A stretch of 64,000 bases of DNA from Humulus lupulus (GCF_963169125.1 NC_084793.1:135138297-135202296); one strand, 5' to 3'; shown: positions 10,960 through 24,624, counted from the first letter of the stretch. Made by a program: numbers and translations. Notes: generated from the sequence alone by a model not told the origin.

Positions 10960-13020
10960 ATCTTCTTAAATGTCCCTGCCTTATCAGGAACTTAATCTCG
11001 TCCTTCAGCTGGTTACACTCGTTTGTGTCATGCCCGTAGTCGTTGTGAAAACGACAGAACTTTGTTGTATCTCTCTTGGAGATATCTTTCCTTATGGGTG
11101 TGGGTCGTTTATAGGGCACGTTTGAGCTGGTCGCCTAATAGATCTCAGCTCAGCTTTCGACAAGGGCAGTGTAGTTGGTGAATCTCGGTTCATACCGACT
11201 GCCTTTGGGGCGCTTACTCTCGAAGGTCGAGGGTTCATTGTTCCCCTGCTTTCCACCATTTCTACCATTGTTATTCCCATTGCCTTTGCCGTTGCCATTG
11301 GGTTTTTCCGACCCATTGACAGTTTTGGAGGGATCTTCCTTGGGCCCCTTGTCTTTTGTTGGCGATTTCCCTTCGTTGGCAATCGCATCTTCGAGCTTGA
11401 TGTACCGATCAGCTCGATCTAAGAACTCTTGGGTGCTCCTTACCCCATTCTTTCTGAGGCTGCTCCAGAGGGGTGAATGGCGTCTAATCCCAGCAGTTAG
11501 GGCCATCATCTTACCTTCATCACCCACAGTCTTGGCTCCAGCTGCAGCTCGCATGAAGCGCTGAACATACTCCTTCAAGGGCTCTCCCTCTTTCTGGAGT
11601 ATTTCGATCAGCTGGTTGGCCTCAATGGGGTGCACGCTACCCGCATAGAACGGTCTGTAAAACTCCTTTACGAACATTTCCCATGATACTATACTAGCGG
11701 GAGGGAACTTAACAAACCACTCATGGGCGGTGTCAGACACCGTTGCGGGGAAGATGCGGCAACGGGCATCTTCTGACACCTTTTTTATATCCATTTGTAT
11801 CTCAAACTTATTAACGTGAGATACTGGGTCTCCATACCCGTCAAAATTTGGCAGTGTTGGCATCTTGAATTTACTGGGGGTTTCAGCCACAGCAATCCTC
11901 TGTACGAAAGGGGTGCCTCTCCTCCGATCGTACTCAATGTGGGATGTTCGCCCCCTGACCAGCTGCTGCATCGCCTGGTTCAAGGCATCGATCTGGGCCT
12001 GAACAGCTTCTTGGATTGCTGGGGCCACTGGTGCCGGGGGAACGTACTCATCGTGCCTTTCCTGGCAGTCGTTAAGTACGTCCCTCAGATCATCGTCTCT
12101 TCGTCGCTGCTCGCTGGCTCCCAGTCGACTAAAGACGTTCGGCTGCCTGGGTTGCTCCCCAGTGTTATGGCCCGCTGGTCGGTCCTCTCTAGGTGGTGGG
12201 CTTCTGCCTCCACCTCTTTCTTCGTTCCTCCGACCAGCATTTCTTCTGCCAGAATCGGCTTCATTGTAGTCGTGGCCATCTCTGAATCGTGGCTGACTAT
12301 GGTGTGACCGGCTATTAAGTTTGTTGCCTCCTTGGGCTGGCATTTCCCGAGCGTTAGGGGGAGGCCTGCACTGGTCGGTGGGTCCCCGTGCATTGTTATG
12401 CCATGGGGCCCCTGACCACAGAGCCTGTCCCGGAGTTCCTCCTGTTGGCAGAAGGACGCTACCCCCTGGTCGGTAGATTTGGCTCTTCATCCCCTGGGCG
12501 TCTAGGGCTGCAGGGCAGTTGCCTGGCCCTATTCTGCCTCGGGCGCGGGGGATTGCCTCGACCAACCTAAGATGGAGGGTGTTGCTTAAGATCCCTAGGT
12601 GGGACATCATCCTGAGCCACAGGCGGCTGCTCTGGCCTTTGAGGGCTTACTGGCTAGAGCGGAGGACTAGGATTGGGACCCCTTTAAGGCGGCCTGTTTG
12701 GTGGCTGGTTTGGTCGCTTCAAGGGCGGCCATGGCATCCCTCTGTCGACGATCCATCTCAGCCTGCCACTCGCTCAGCTCCTAACGCTGGTGTTCTATTT
12801 CTCTTTGCTGCAACGCCATTATCTCTGCAACATTCTCTTGATTGGCCCTCAGATTCGCCAACTCATCCTGCAACACCCCCAGTGTTGCCTTCAAGGTTTC
12901 AGAATCTAACTCCTCCTCACCAAACTCCAAATGTGGTTCATCCTCAGCCATATTTGGGGGAGGAGGCTGGGATGATGCAGCGCCAGCGGCCTGTCTGGTC
13001 TTCTTGGATGTTTTTTCCAT
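10960..13020 (-). pseudogene. Tat-1 gag
   Basis: The ATG at 13020 follows the primer-site region by about 35 bases. It opens a short N-terminal part (MEKTSKKTRQAAGAAS, then acidic and coiled-coil-like) that ends at a stop near 12781. The frame at 12610-11150 holds the retrotransposon Gag domain, with PTLPNFDGYGDPVSHVNKFE, SWEMFVKEFY, EGEPLKEYVQRF and EFLDRADRYIKLEDAI. A low-complexity Asn/Gly/Lys-rich stretch follows. A variant zinc knuckle, C-X2-H-X4-H-X4-C (FCRFHNDYGHDTNEC), lies at 11015-11056. Gag would form the virus-like particle. Several stops break it. Confidence 0.85.
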
Positions 13021-13027
13021 TAGATTC

Positions 13028-13057
13028 TTTCACAAGCTCTCAATGAAAGCACCAAAA
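13028..13057 (-). promoter_or_regulatory. Tat-1 leader, candidate primer-binding region
   Basis: On the minus strand the bases just inside the 5' LTR are TTTTGGTGCTTTCATTGAGA, continuing GCTTG. Tat-2 and Tat-3 carry the same motif at the same place. A TGG near the LTR edge fits a tRNA 3'-CCA primer, but I cannot name the tRNA. The word GCTTTCATTGAGAGC can also fold into a short hairpin. Confidence 0.5.
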
Positions 13058-13682
13058 TGTTGACCCTCGATTTAGCCAATGACACGGAGTCAAATATACG
13101 ACAGGATATAGAACGACGCTTGAAAAGATAATCTAATGGAAAGGAGAAAAACACCAAAAAATTATAGTAGTTCGACCCCAGTGATTGGTAATGACCTACG
13201 TCCACTTAGTGAATTGTTATTATTGAACTTCAAAGTTGTGATAAAAAAACTAGGGTTCTTTGAGTTTCACAAACCTTGGAAGGATTACAATAGAATGAAT
13301 GAACAATCACTATAGCTCTTTCTCTCTTAATATCAAGCAAAAAAGCTAATGAATCCAAAAGTCCCTTCCTTGAGCTATTTCATGCATATTTATAGGCTCA
13401 AGGAAGGTTACACATTCTAACGTGTCCTATCTTTCCTTAATAATTGCATATCAAGGATAATTGTGAAGAAATATTCTCATGCAGTTAATATTAGATTACA
13501 ACTTAAGAAGGAAATAAATCGGGCTTCACGATCAGCCTGGTTGTATCAAAAATTTAATGCTGGCGATGAGGTGTGCTCCTGGTCGATGGTCGAATAGCAC
13601 CTTTGTCATTCAATTATGTCACGTGTCAATCCACGTGTAAGAATTCTTTGCCACGTCATCAAAAACTATTTTTTGGTAAACA
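13058..13682 (-). repeat. Tat-1 5' LTR (right)
   Basis: It matches the left LTR with the same TGTTGACC and GGTAAACA ends. On the minus strand the promoter TATA box CTATAAATA lies at 13387-13395. Gag starts 38 bp inside the element. Confidence 0.95.
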
Positions 13683-13687
13683 AATAT

Positions 13688-14137
13688 TAAATCAAGATTA
13701 AAAATACTTAATTTGAATAAGGATTTAATTAAATGAATAATTATTTAAATATTTAAATAACTATTTGAATTTAATATTTAAAAATTCAATTTTTGAAAAG
13801 CACTAACCTAGCCTCCATTTAGATGGGGCGGCTAGGGTTATGATTTATTTAATTGTTATCTTTGTTAATTGAATTCATATAACTTATGGTTAAATGTATG
13901 AGTTAGTGCCCTATGTATTGCCTATATATAGAGTGTTATAGCAAGGGTTAGAGTTAATGAGTTAATTTGTTTTTGGGTAAGTGAGTCAAAGAAAACTCTA
14001 GACACTCTAACCTTTCTTGGCCTCCTATCTCTATCTCTCTTTCCTTTGTATTCTATCTCATGTGTTGAGAGCCAATTCATACTAGTTTAGGCTTGATAAA
14101 AAATAGACGAGGAAAACTGAGAAGAAATCAGTTTCTA
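13688..14137. other. AT-rich DNA between Tat-1 and CACTA-1
   Basis: No gene is seen. It continues the sequence interrupted by Tat-1. A TATA-like CTATATATAG at 13921-13930 and the CT-rich stretch after 14000 resemble an LTR promoter and R region, but no LTR ends were found. Confidence 0.3.
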
Positions 14138-14159
14138 TTCCACTACAACAACTACTGCC

Positions 14160-14450
14160 ATTTGTGGTGTAAGTATTAGCGGCAGACTAAGGGTTTCCCG
14201 CTAATAATGAGAAAATTTTTAAAAAAATATATCAAAATATATATTAGCAGTAGACTTTCCACTATTAGTGGTAGCCAGTCCGCCGCTAATAAACTAAATA
14301 AATTAGTCGGAAAAATGATAGGTTTTTTTTAAGTTTCATTAGTGGCAGGTAATTGCTTTTATTAGCGGTGGAATACCCGCCGCTAATACGGTTATTAGAG
14401 ATAGACAACATTAATAGCGGCGGATACCCCCATCACTAATACTTTTACCG
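14160..14450 (+). repeat. Left subterminal repeats of CACTA-1
   Basis: Repeated TTAGCGGC/GCCGCTAATA words in both orientations alternate with AT-rich DNA, for example near 14195, 14280, 14365, 14385 and 14418. In CACTA elements such arrays bind the element's own regulatory protein and bring the ends together. The role here is inferred from the family. Confidence 0.75.
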
Positions 14451-14874
14451 TTTAAAATTTTCACAACTCAATTTCCTTCTTCACTTCTCTTCGTTTCCCC
14501 TCACCGTATTTCTCATCTCTTCTCTCAGGCAACGGGACCCTTCCTTCATCTCTCGCATCAGGTAAGCCCAATCCTCTCTTGCATAAGATAAATATGAGTT
14601 TGATATATATATATATATATATATATGCATTTTTTGTTAATTTTTAATTATTCTGTTTTTTGCTTTAATATTTTTTTTTCGTGAAAAGGTTCTTTCCTAT
14701 TCGGGTCTCTCATTTCAGAGGTAAATATATATCTCAGTTCTTTCCTATTCTGACTTTTTATTGTTGCAATACTAATTTTATTCTCTGTTTTTTGTGTGAA
14801 TGGGGAAAGCTTTTGTGCTTGGTGTGTGCCCCCCTTTGGTCCCCTTCTCTCTCTTGACACCCTAACTATTGAGG

Positions 14875-14905
<31 letters not shown>

Positions 14906-16191
14906 TTGTGTTTTTTTTATTATTTACACTGTATTTTTGTATTTAAATATACTAAGAGACTGTATATATGTATGTATAAGTAACGACTTGCTATGATTTT
15001 TTTTTGACACCGAGAGAAGAGGACTGAAACTTGTGAACTCTTCTTTATTAGGGGCGATTATTTAATTTTTTTTTGGGAAGGCTCACTAATAACTCAAAAA
15101 AAAAACCAAAAATAAAGCTAGGTAAATGTATACACATATGGGATAAGTTCAATCGATAATATATTACACCAAGTTTTACATTAAGGTTACAATATTATTG
15201 TATGACCAAGATTAGAACATATTAATAATTAAATATATAAATAAGTAATCAGTGAAAAAACAAATATATGATAAAGATTAGAACATCTTTATTATGTACC
15301 TTTTTTAGGAATATTAAAAAAAAGTTACATTTAGTTGTACATGAAGATGTCATATATATCTTAACAATTATGTGTAAAACCATAAATTTAATTAGATAAA
15401 AGTTAAAGCTAAATTCATATGTTTAGTTATGTTTCATTTTGATCTTCATGAGAATTAATGTCAAGGATGTTATATTATTCTATTTTTTAAAATAGAAAAT
15501 AAATCTTTATATTTTTTATTGGTATGTTAATATTAACTCATATATACCACACAATTCGAACTTATTAGACCTTAAATTTTTTATTTAAATAAATTGAAAA
15601 TTAAAATTAAAAAATTTCTTTAGTTTTTCAATTATTTTATAGTTATAATTATATATGACTTCGTAACTGTATATATGTATAAGTAACGACTTGGTTTTTC
15701 ATATTGACTAATTAATCATTTTTGTTATAAAGATATTATTTTTTGTTGTATATATTATATAAATTAAAAAAAATATAGTAATATTACAATATATTCCAAT
15801 ACTGTCAAAACACGTGCCACTTGAATTGATTTAATTCATTCTTATTATATTAATTTAATAATTAGTTTAATATTTGAAAAATAAACTAGATTTATTTATA
15901 GTAATAAAATTAATAATAAACAAATATTATTTAATATAAATGTAATTATTATAAATAAATTTAATTTTCTTTACAATTATTAAATTATATTTATAAATTT
16001 GGTAATTATAAATAGAAAAATAATTTAATTTTAGAATAATTAATTAAATAATAAGAGATCATAAAACTCAAGTTTGTTTAAGAATAACACTTCTCATAAG
16101 ATATCATAAAATATTTAAAATAATAAAACTTTTTAAAATAATAGGATTAGGACAGTTGCACTTTTTTCTTCCCTTTCTTATATCATCGTAG
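14451..16191. other. CACTA-1 5' non-coding region
   Basis: No gene is visible. A CT-rich tract at 14470-14580 could be a leader. There are microsatellites (AT)n at 14603-14626 and (TA)n(TG)n at 14875-14910, then about 1 kb of very AT-rich sequence before the transposase start. Confidence 0.5.
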
Positions 16192-19100
16192 ATGACGATT
16201 GATAAATCTTGGACAACATTTAGAAATCGTGGTTGTCAAGAATATTGGAATGGTGTACAAGCTTTTTTGAGGATGGCATCGGAACATAAAGATTCTGATG
16301 GAAGAATTAGGTGCCTGTGTGTGAGATGTAATAATAATAGATTGGAATCTTTTGATGTTGTTCGGACACACATATTCGATAGGGGTTTTCATCAAGCTTA
16401 TGATAAGTGGATTTTTCATGGTGAGGTAGAAGAAATTGTTGTTGAAGAGGTGGTTGATGAGAATGAAGACGATGAGATGATTCACGTTGTAGAAGACTTC
16501 CTTTTACTGATAACTAATGAAGTAGAAAGGGATCTTGGTGAGAGTCAGTATTATTACGAGTTATTTGAGGAGATTGAAGCAGAGTTGTATCAGGGCTGTG
16601 ATTGGATTTCATCCCTGAACTTTTTAGCAAAGTTTTTGCATCTAAAAGTTAGAGGGAAGGTGCCTAACAACATATTTGATGAATTGCTAAAGTTGTTAAA
16701 GTTTGACTTTCCTAAGGAAAACGAAATTCTCAGATCGTACTACGAGGCGAAAAAGAGATTGAAAAAATTAGGGTTGGGATACAAGTCCATTAATGTGTGT
16801 CAGTATGATTGCTGCTTATTTTACAATGAGCATGCATCTAAAGAGACATGCCTAGTATGTGGAAGTAATAGATGTATTGCTTCCGAAATGACGAAAGGAA
16901 AAAAAGCGCCACACAAGGTGATGCGTTACTTTTCGTTGACACCTCGGTTAAAAAGATTATACAGTTAAAAGATTACAGCAAAACACATGATATGGAATCA
17001 CACTGGGAAATTGAAAGATGATGGGGTGATGCGACACCCAGTGGATGGCTCTACGTTGAAGGACTTTGATGTCAAGCATCCTTATTTTTCAAGGGATCCC
17101 AGAAATGTTCATTTGGGCTTAGCTGCCAGTGGATTTAATCAATTTGGCAACATGAACCTCGCATACAGTATGTGGCCTGTAGTGTTAGCAAACTATAATC
17201 TGCCACCTTGGCTGTGCATGAAAGACAATTATTTCATGTTGACCCTCCTTATTCCTGGGCCAAAATCACCAGGTAAGGACATGGATGTATTTCTAAGACC
17301 ATTGGTGGATTAGTTGAAGGATCTGTGGGTTAACGGAGTTGATACAAGGGATGGTATGACCAACACGATGTTCAAGATGCGAGTATCCCTTTTGTGGACA
17401 GTGAACGATTTTCCAGCTCACAGTAGTTTGTCTGGATGAAGTGGTCAGGGATACAAAGCTTGTCCTACGTGTAATGAAGACACAACTTCCATCCGAGTGA
17501 TCAGTAAGACATCGTATGTTGGTCACAGAAGATTCTTGCCAAGTACTCATCGAATGAGAAGAGACACTGAGTTCGATGGAGAATTTGAGACAATATGTCC
17601 TCCAAGACGGTTTACTTGTTAGGATATACTAGAACAAGTTAATGCTCTTGCACCGCAAGTTCCAGGAAAATACGTCCAGTTTGGGGGTGTAAAACGTAAA
17701 AGATTTGTAGATGAAGGTAATTGGAGGAAAAAAAGCACCTTCTACGAGCTTGAGTATTGGTGTACAAACAAATTAAAATACAATATAGATGACATACATG
17801 TTGAGAAGAATGTGTGTGATAGTCTCCTTGCCACTGTTGACGCCGTTTTTCGTCAACAGTGAAAGAAGAGCACGTAAACAATAATCAGTGATGGCCAATA
17901 AAAATATGATAATACAAACACGATTTTTTACATGGTTCAGCAGTTAAATCCGCCTAGTCCACGAGTCTTTGTTATTAAACTCAAGATGATCAATGAAAAT
18001 TCTTCAAGGATGAATTCTTCAGAGTTTTCTCTCAAGATCACAAAAATTCGGTCATTTACAATGGTGCATGACCTCTCTATTTATAGAGAAGATTTCAGAA
18101 TACTCTCCCACATACTTTGGGAAGTTACTCTTTATATGCAAATAAATTAAATGGCATTAAATACCTGTAATCCGATATCAAAGGAAACGTCCCCTGAAGA
18201 CCAGGGGACGTATAACTGATCAAATAATATCCCTTGATTGTAGGGGATTTACAGTAATAAATGTAGACCGCGTCTTGTTATTGGTGATTTACTAGGATAT
18301 TCAAAGTTATTGTCCTATACAACCAAGACCCTATTCTCCCAGGTTTCCTATTAACTTTCGAGCTATAACATCTCCCGAGGCCACATGACTTCGTGCTCGT
18401 ACGCGTGTCAGGCTCGGAGCCCCTGACCCGAGGTCACCTGAGAACAGATGCACCTCGGGGCCTACCTTTCGAGCTCGTGAGGATTTCGAGGCTACCATCT
18501 TCGAAGTCGTCTCTACTTCGCAGGCTCGATGTTTAGATTTCGAACATATTCCAGACTTTACGAGTTCATTCATTATGAGTCCAGCTTTTGAGGTCACAAT
18601 TCTCATGGCTCGAAATCTGGGTATAACAGCCACCATCTTAGACATGATAAATCTAAGGACACCACTAATGCAAGACCTGATTTGAAAAGATGGGTGTGAG
18701 GGAATCATTGTGGATTTATGAAGATGATAATGGGAAGTTGATGAAGCCGCACACTCCTTACGTGTTAACTCCAGCTCAGAGGCAACAATTTTGTCAGTTT
18801 ATAAAAGGAGTTAGATTTCCATATGACTTTTGTTCAAATTTGAAGAAGAAAGTGTCCGAGAATGATACAAATATTCTTGGATTGAAGTCACATGATTGTC
18901 ATGTGATAATGCAACGATTACTTTCTCTCGGTGTTCGCAAGTTTCTCCCAAAATCTATATCGACCACCGTTACAGAATTATGCAATTTCTTCAGGAAAAT
19001 ATGTTTGAGGACTTTAAATGTTAAAGATATGGAAGAAACACAAAATGACCTTACTCATATATTGTTTAAGATGGAGTTGATTTTTCTTCCAGTTTTTTTT

Positions 19101-20500
19101 TTACATAATGATTCGTTTGGTCTTACATTTGCCAGAAGAAGCTATATTGGGTGGCCCGGTATTTATGAGGTGGATATATCCTTTTGAAAGGTACATAAAA
19201 AAATTGAAGAATTACGTGGGAAATAAAGCTCGCCCTGAAGGGTCAATCGCCGAAGGTATGTTGCAGATGAGGCTTTGACCTTTTGTTCGATGTATTTCAA
19301 AGAAATTGAAATAAGATTTAACCATCTTGATCGAAACGAAGATGCAATTTATATCCCACGAAACCTTACAGTTTTCCAATCTCAATGTCGTCCACTCACA
19401 AAGGGAATATTGAAGCCTCTCAATCATAACACTCGTGAAATAGTTGAGTGCTTCATACTTGAGAATTCTCCTAAAATTGAGGCTTATTTAGAGTAAGTTT
19501 ATTCCCTTTTAAATTAGAAAATGTGTGGTTATTATAAGTTTTTTGTTATCAAGAATCGTAATACTATTCTAATTAACAACGAACACCTACAAGAGATTAG
19601 ACAAAAATACCTAGATGGTGATCATGATCGTTTGCATAGGAAAACTTTTTGTTCGTGGTTTCATAAGAAGGTAGCTTTGAGCTTTGAGCTTTGAACTTTG
19701 AACTTTCATTTTATTAATGATATCTTTTGTGAATCTAATACAGTTTTATGAATTTAGATATATGACTTGCACAAGATTGAGTCTTCGGAAAATGGTGATA
19801 AATTGCTAGATTTAGCATCTGGGTCAGATCGTTTGGCAACCTAGTACCAAGGTTGTATAGTCAATGGTGTTCGATTTATTGCACACGACCAGGATATAAA
19901 GCGCACCACACAAAATAGTGGAGTGTTTGTTGCCGGAATAAAATGATTTAATTATTATGCCACGCTTGAAGAAGTAGTGACACTATCTTTCACTAGTGCA
20001 TATTGAGTGGCATTATTTTGGTGAAATGGTTTAATACAAATCCAAGAAGGAAGAAAACAATCATTGAAAATAATATCACCAGTATAAATGTCAATGGTGA
20101 ATGGTATAAAGATGAGCCATATATACTTGCTAGCCAAGCTAAGCAAGTTTCCTATCTCGATGATCTACTTAGAGGTCGTGATTGGAAAGTTGTAGAAGAT
20201 GTGAATCATCGACAAATTTGGGACATCAAGGAAAATTCTGATGAGGTTAATGATGCTATTGATATTGTACATGAAACAAGCTCATCAAATTTTGTGTTGA
20301 CTGTGGACCTCGGAGAGTTGATTATGCAATCTGATCAATCTGCTGCATATGTTGGGGCTGATGAAGAGGGTGACGTTAAAGGTGATAAGGAAGAACATGA
20401 GGAAGTCGCAGATGCAGATGATGAATTTCTAGTTGAGCTTTGTGAAGATGAAAATGTGTCTCCAATTACTTATGGAAATGATAGTGATTACTTTGTTTAG
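16192..20500 (+). pseudogene. CACTA-1 TNP2-like transposase, interrupted by solo LTR S2
   Basis: The ATG at 16192 opens a transposase-associated domain (WTTFRNRGCQEYWNGVQAFL, then CLCVRCNN). The transposase core follows (KSINVCQYDCCLFYNEH, CLVCGSNRC, MRHPVDGSTLKDFDVKHPYF, NVHLGLAASGFNQFGNM). Near 17830 it runs through NIDDIHVEKNVCDSLLAT into S2. It resumes at 18634 with MGVRESLWIYEDD and VRFPYDFCSNLKKKVSEND. A DUF4218-like part (YPFERYIKKLKNYVGNKARP at about 19170) and a DUF4216-like C-terminus (VKWFNTNPRRKKTIIENN, DWKVVEDVNHRQIWDI) follow, ending at 20500. Introns begin at about 19494 and 19671. Stops after FLRPLVD and elsewhere make it inactive. Confidence 0.88.
17835..18628 (-). mobile_element. 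Solo LTR S2 (794 bp) inside the transposase gene
   Basis: The segment runs TGTTGACGCC...GGTATAACA and is flanked by a perfect 5-bp duplication GCCAC (17830-17834, 18629-18633). Removing it restores the transposase reading near HVEKNVCDSLLAT. On the minus strand it starts TGTTATACCC, has a TATA box CTATAAATAG (18075-18085) and ends GGCGTCAACA, so it is oriented minus. There is no internal coding region. Confidence 0.92.
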
Positions 20501-21935
20501 TTTTTCTATTTGTGTAACATAACTATCTATTGAAATACAATAAAGTTTTTTTGTAATTATTAAGTCTATGAATTGAATGTGATATTAACTAGCATACCTC
20601 TAATTTAATTTGATGTTAATTACTAACTAATAAATTTTAAACTTAAGTATAATGTCAGTTGATATAGCAACCTATCCTGGCAGAGATGGTGGTGGTCGAG
20701 ACCTGCCAGATCCTTCTAGGGTACCGTCATCTTGCGAATCAGGTTAAATATTTTATATCAAAATTATATTGTTAGAGAAATATAACAACAATACTAATAT
20801 TGGTTATTGTTAATAAATTTTAAAGCCCCGCCGACGAGAAAAAAGGGTCGTGGCCTTGCTAGTAATAATGTTCTTAATGAACAAAGGAAAAAACCGGTAA
20901 ACTATTGGATCTAGAGCTTGATCCTGTGGATGAAAAAAGTGATTGGGCAGGAGGACCAAGCTTTTATTCGCATTTTGGGCATTCAAGTTACAATTTTGTG
21001 TCCGGGACATTACTTGGATTTTGCTGATTTACGTCAACAATTTAAGGATCAAGTGCTTGATCGTATGAGGGTAAAAAATTACAAATCTTATGCTTTACAT
21101 TATTTACAAAGTCATCTATTTTTTTTTCTTAATGCAGTATTACTATAATATAGACGGTTATCCACAATGTGAGTTAGTTCTGGCAACTATCTATAAGGAG
21201 ATGGGTGAAAGATATTGCGAGAGAAAGAACAACAGACATAAACACTTAAAAAATCATTACGCGGGACCAGAAGGTTGGGAGAATGTCCTCTCTAAGCCAC
21301 CTAACCATGGCACCAAGGAGACATGGAAAAATATTTGTGAGTTGTTTTTTAGCGAAATATTTTTGGCTCGCTCTGCTAAAATCCAAGCAAACAGAAAACA
21401 AATGAAGTATGTAACAACACAAGGCACAAAATCGTTGGTTGCTAAGCGTCACGAAAATGTAAGTGAAGATGTTAATTTAATTTTATAAAATAACACATTC
21501 TAAAACATTTTGTTTACATTTGTATAGGAGCACCCAGATGCGCATGTTGTTGATACTTGGAAGGATGTTCATATGAAAAAATCGACAAATACTTTTGTCA
21601 ATGAGGCAGCTCAACAAGATTATGTAAGTGAATAATATTGTTTTCTTTATATAAAAAAAATGGCGGCGGAGCTTTAGAGGTCAGAACTTGATAGGTAGTC
21701 TCAACAGCAGAGTGAGGGGTCTAGTAATGTATCTGGCATTGATTCGTCCCTAGTCGATCAATACGAGATACTAAGTAAAGTACTCGGGGAGAGATCTGAC
21801 TACCAAAGAGGAGTGGATTATAAGGTGAAAGGGAAAGTGAGAAAGACAACCTCCAGCTCTATAGATCAAAGTCAGTCCCAAGCACATGCTGCTCCTGCGC
21901 CTAATGAAGATATGACTACTATGGCTCTGATGATG

Positions 21936-23880
21936 TGTAATGACCCAACTATTCTAGACTTTAGACCATTAATAACTACTATATACAGACACTAATCTTA
22001 AGAAAACATACATATGAAATAACCATAACTTTATTAAAAAATTGTAAAGCAAAGGTTTAAAATACATAAAAATTTGGGGTAGGATATGGGATCCCATTAT
22101 TTGAAATAAAACATAACTTGAATCTTAAATAAACTTGGTTACAAAATCAAGTGCGGAAAATACATATAAAGCATAACTGAAATGACTAAAAACAACTTCA
22201 TCCTCGAATTGTTCACGCAGTCCACTGAATCCATTCTCCCTCAATACACATTCCCAAGCCGCCAAGAATCTTCCCGCCGCCATAACTATTTTCCTGCACA
22301 TATAAAACATAAAGGAATGAGCCTAATGCCCAGCAAGGAAAATCTACTACAAGCATGAAACATAATCATATACATAAACTATGAACATATATCATATACT
22401 ATAACACATATATCATAATTCTAACTCATGTACATGGTGACTATTGAGGTTTGCTAACTAAGCAACTATAAGCCTCAAACTACAATGAGGTTTGCTAGTT
22501 AAGCAACTATAATCCCCAAAACATAAAAGTGTTAGGGTTTGCTATATATCAACTATAAGCCCCAAAACATAAGAGTGTTAGGGTTTGCTATATAACAACT
22601 ATAAGCCCCAAAACATACATATATCATAACACATAAAATCATACTATAGCATAATCATAACATATTATATAAACATAGCACATATCACGTAGGAACTATC
22701 CTATTTTCCTTACCAAATACCGGGATGTGAGAACAAGGTTGGGATTTTGGAACACTCCTAAAAACCATTAATAGAAAGGTGAGTATTCTAAAAGAATGAG
22801 ATAAAAAGGAATGAACTAAAAACCACCGAGAATATACTTACTGACAAGAAACCTCAAGTTCAAATAACTAAGATGCCTAACCAAGAATAGAGAATACTGA
22901 GTTAGGATTTGAGTAGAGAAAAACTATAAAAGCTAAGGAAATATACAGAAATGAACTACGAATAAGAATACCTTTGAATGCTTCTATGACCGAACTACAC
23001 CTTGAAACCGAAATATACTATAAATCTTACTTCCCAAGTGTTTAATAAGCTTATAATGATAAAGCTTATAACCCCAACCCAAGTGTTTAACACTCTAAAG
23101 TAAACCTAGCAGCTTGTAGGCTCTGAAAACAACTTGAAGAATGAAATAAATGGCTGGGTACTACGTCCTATTTATAGAGTTCAAGAATGAGAAGATCTTC
23201 ATTTAGCTTGAATAAAAATAATGGCTTTTTAATTGAAAAACATTTGAATAATCGTTCAGCAGAGGCTTAAGACTTGGCCAAAAGATTCTGAGCTTATCAA
23301 GAGGTTTATGGAATAAAATGCGCTCGGTTTCAAAATTATTCAAAATTTATGCCCTACAGCCGATATATCGCCTGGGCTCATATTCCCAAGGCTCGTCGAA
23401 GTGGTCGTGCGAAGTTACGTGTTTTTCGTATTCCCCTACTAGCAATATATCGGCTCTTAAGCTGCGATATATCGGCATACGCTGAAATATTATATACGTA
23501 ATTGCATTTTTTCAGCCTAATTTTAATTGAGTAAACAGCTTTGACTAAGTCCTATAATGATTTCAAAGCTACTGACAAACTCTGGGATTTTCAAATATTA
23601 CTCTTAATAAACTATTCCTAAAAAATACTTAATTTCATAATAAACATGCACATAACTAGTGTCATGATCTTATTGGGTCTATCTAAACCTTATAGTATAA
23701 TAAATATCATCTTCATAATCAGGTAATCAAACCTTATGTTATAATTAATATTTTTACATTATAGGTTAAACTTATAAAATCTACAAGTGTTGCTACGAGT
23801 GTCCAACTAAGTCCCGGCTTGAACCAAAATCCAGAGTAATAAACATACTACAATTATTACTGGCTATTACCACTACTACT
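21936..23880 (+). mobile_element. LTR-like insertion in the CACTA-1 second gene
   Basis: It starts TGTAATGACCCAAC, a typical plant LTR start, in the middle of the second gene. It holds no coding sequence, contains a tandem repeat (22448-22615) and a cluster of CGATATATCG words, and ends before the gene tail resumes at about 23900. I could not find a matching TG...CA right end or a clear target duplication. The right end may be truncated, and the boundary given is approximate. Confidence 0.55.
22448..22615 (+). repeat. Tandem repeat, about 46 bp, four copies
   Basis: The word GGTTTGCT recurs at 22448, 22489, 22536 and 22582, so the spacing is 41, 47 and 46. Each unit also holds CAACTATAA and a C-rich CCCCAAAAC. 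It lies in the LTR-like insertion. Confidence 0.8.
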
Positions 23881-24624
23881 ACTATCTAACTAGCTAAGTA
23901 AAGTTCTTGGACTCTGAAGGTGGTACGTCTTCTCAGAGTAACACTGCCTATCCTAGACCTTCATACACCGCCACCACAGCAGTACCAATCTCCTCCACAG
24001 TATCCGCCACATGTGTTGTCGCAACAACCTTTGCAATATCAAAATCAGTACATGTTTGGACGCTCTTCCCAGTCTCCTCCACTATATTTTAACTATACCG
24101 ATTTTCAAGGAGGATCGATGCAGCATTCGCTACATAATGTTAGGTATGGGGAGGTTGGAGGTTCATCGCAGTAGCCATATGTTAGATATGGTGAGTTTGG
24201 GGGTGGGTCGCAGCAACCTCTTTTATCCACCCCGATACAACCCCAGCCTCAGGATCAGTTTGGGGACCTCAAGCTTGAACGATCTTCATAGCAACTTTAT
24301 ATTCATTCACCGCCGCAGACACAGTCGCCGCCCCCACCGCCACCGCAACAGCAAAATGTTGAAGATGGAGATAATTACAATATTGACCTTAATGATATTA
24401 TTTAGTTATTAGTTTATATATTTTGATTAAATTAACAGTTTATTTACTTTTAATGACAGTAGAAATATTAGCTAGTTTGATAAATATTAAAATTATATAT
24501 TAATTTTGATGTTAGTTATGTTTAAATTAATTAATTGGTTATTTTGTTAAAATTTATTATGAATTATTTTTAAAAATATTTTAATTTAATAAATATTAAT
24601 TTATTAAAATATATAATAAAAACA

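Larger units (their letters stand above)
2205..13682 (-). mobile_element. Tat-1, Ty3/gypsy retrotransposon of the Tat type (11.5 kb, degenerate)
   Basis: Two near-identical LTRs (2205-2828 and 13058-13682) bound the element, and a perfect 5-bp duplication AATAT flanks it (2200-2204, 13683-13687). Gag, protease, reverse transcriptase, two RNase H regions and integrase lie on the minus strand in gypsy order. A spliced extra gene lies on the plus strand between integrase and the left (3') LTR. The polypurine tract beside the left LTR and the primer-site region beside the right LTR confirm the minus orientation. A by-eye count gives about 30 LTR differences in 624 bp. Several stops and frameshifts break gag-pol. 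Tat lineage is inferred from the second, archaeal-type RNase H and the antisense gene. Confidence 0.95.
20653..24405 (+). pseudogene. CACTA-1 second gene (En/Spm plant transposase-like), interrupted
   Basis: It starts at about 20653 (MSVDIATYPGRDGGGRDLPD) with short exons. An acceptor TTAATGCAG at about 21137 leads to DGYPQCELVLATIYKEMGER, YAGPEGWENVLSKPPNHGTK, ARSAKIQANRKQMKYV and HPDAHVVDTWKDVHMKK. This order matches the plant En/Spm transposase family (PF03004, from memory). The frame then enters an LTR-like insertion at 21936. A Gln/Pro/Gly-rich tail at about 23907-24405 ends DNYNIDLNDII and is probably its C-terminus. In-frame stops are present. In En/Spm the equivalent protein binds subterminal repeats. 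Confidence 0.7.
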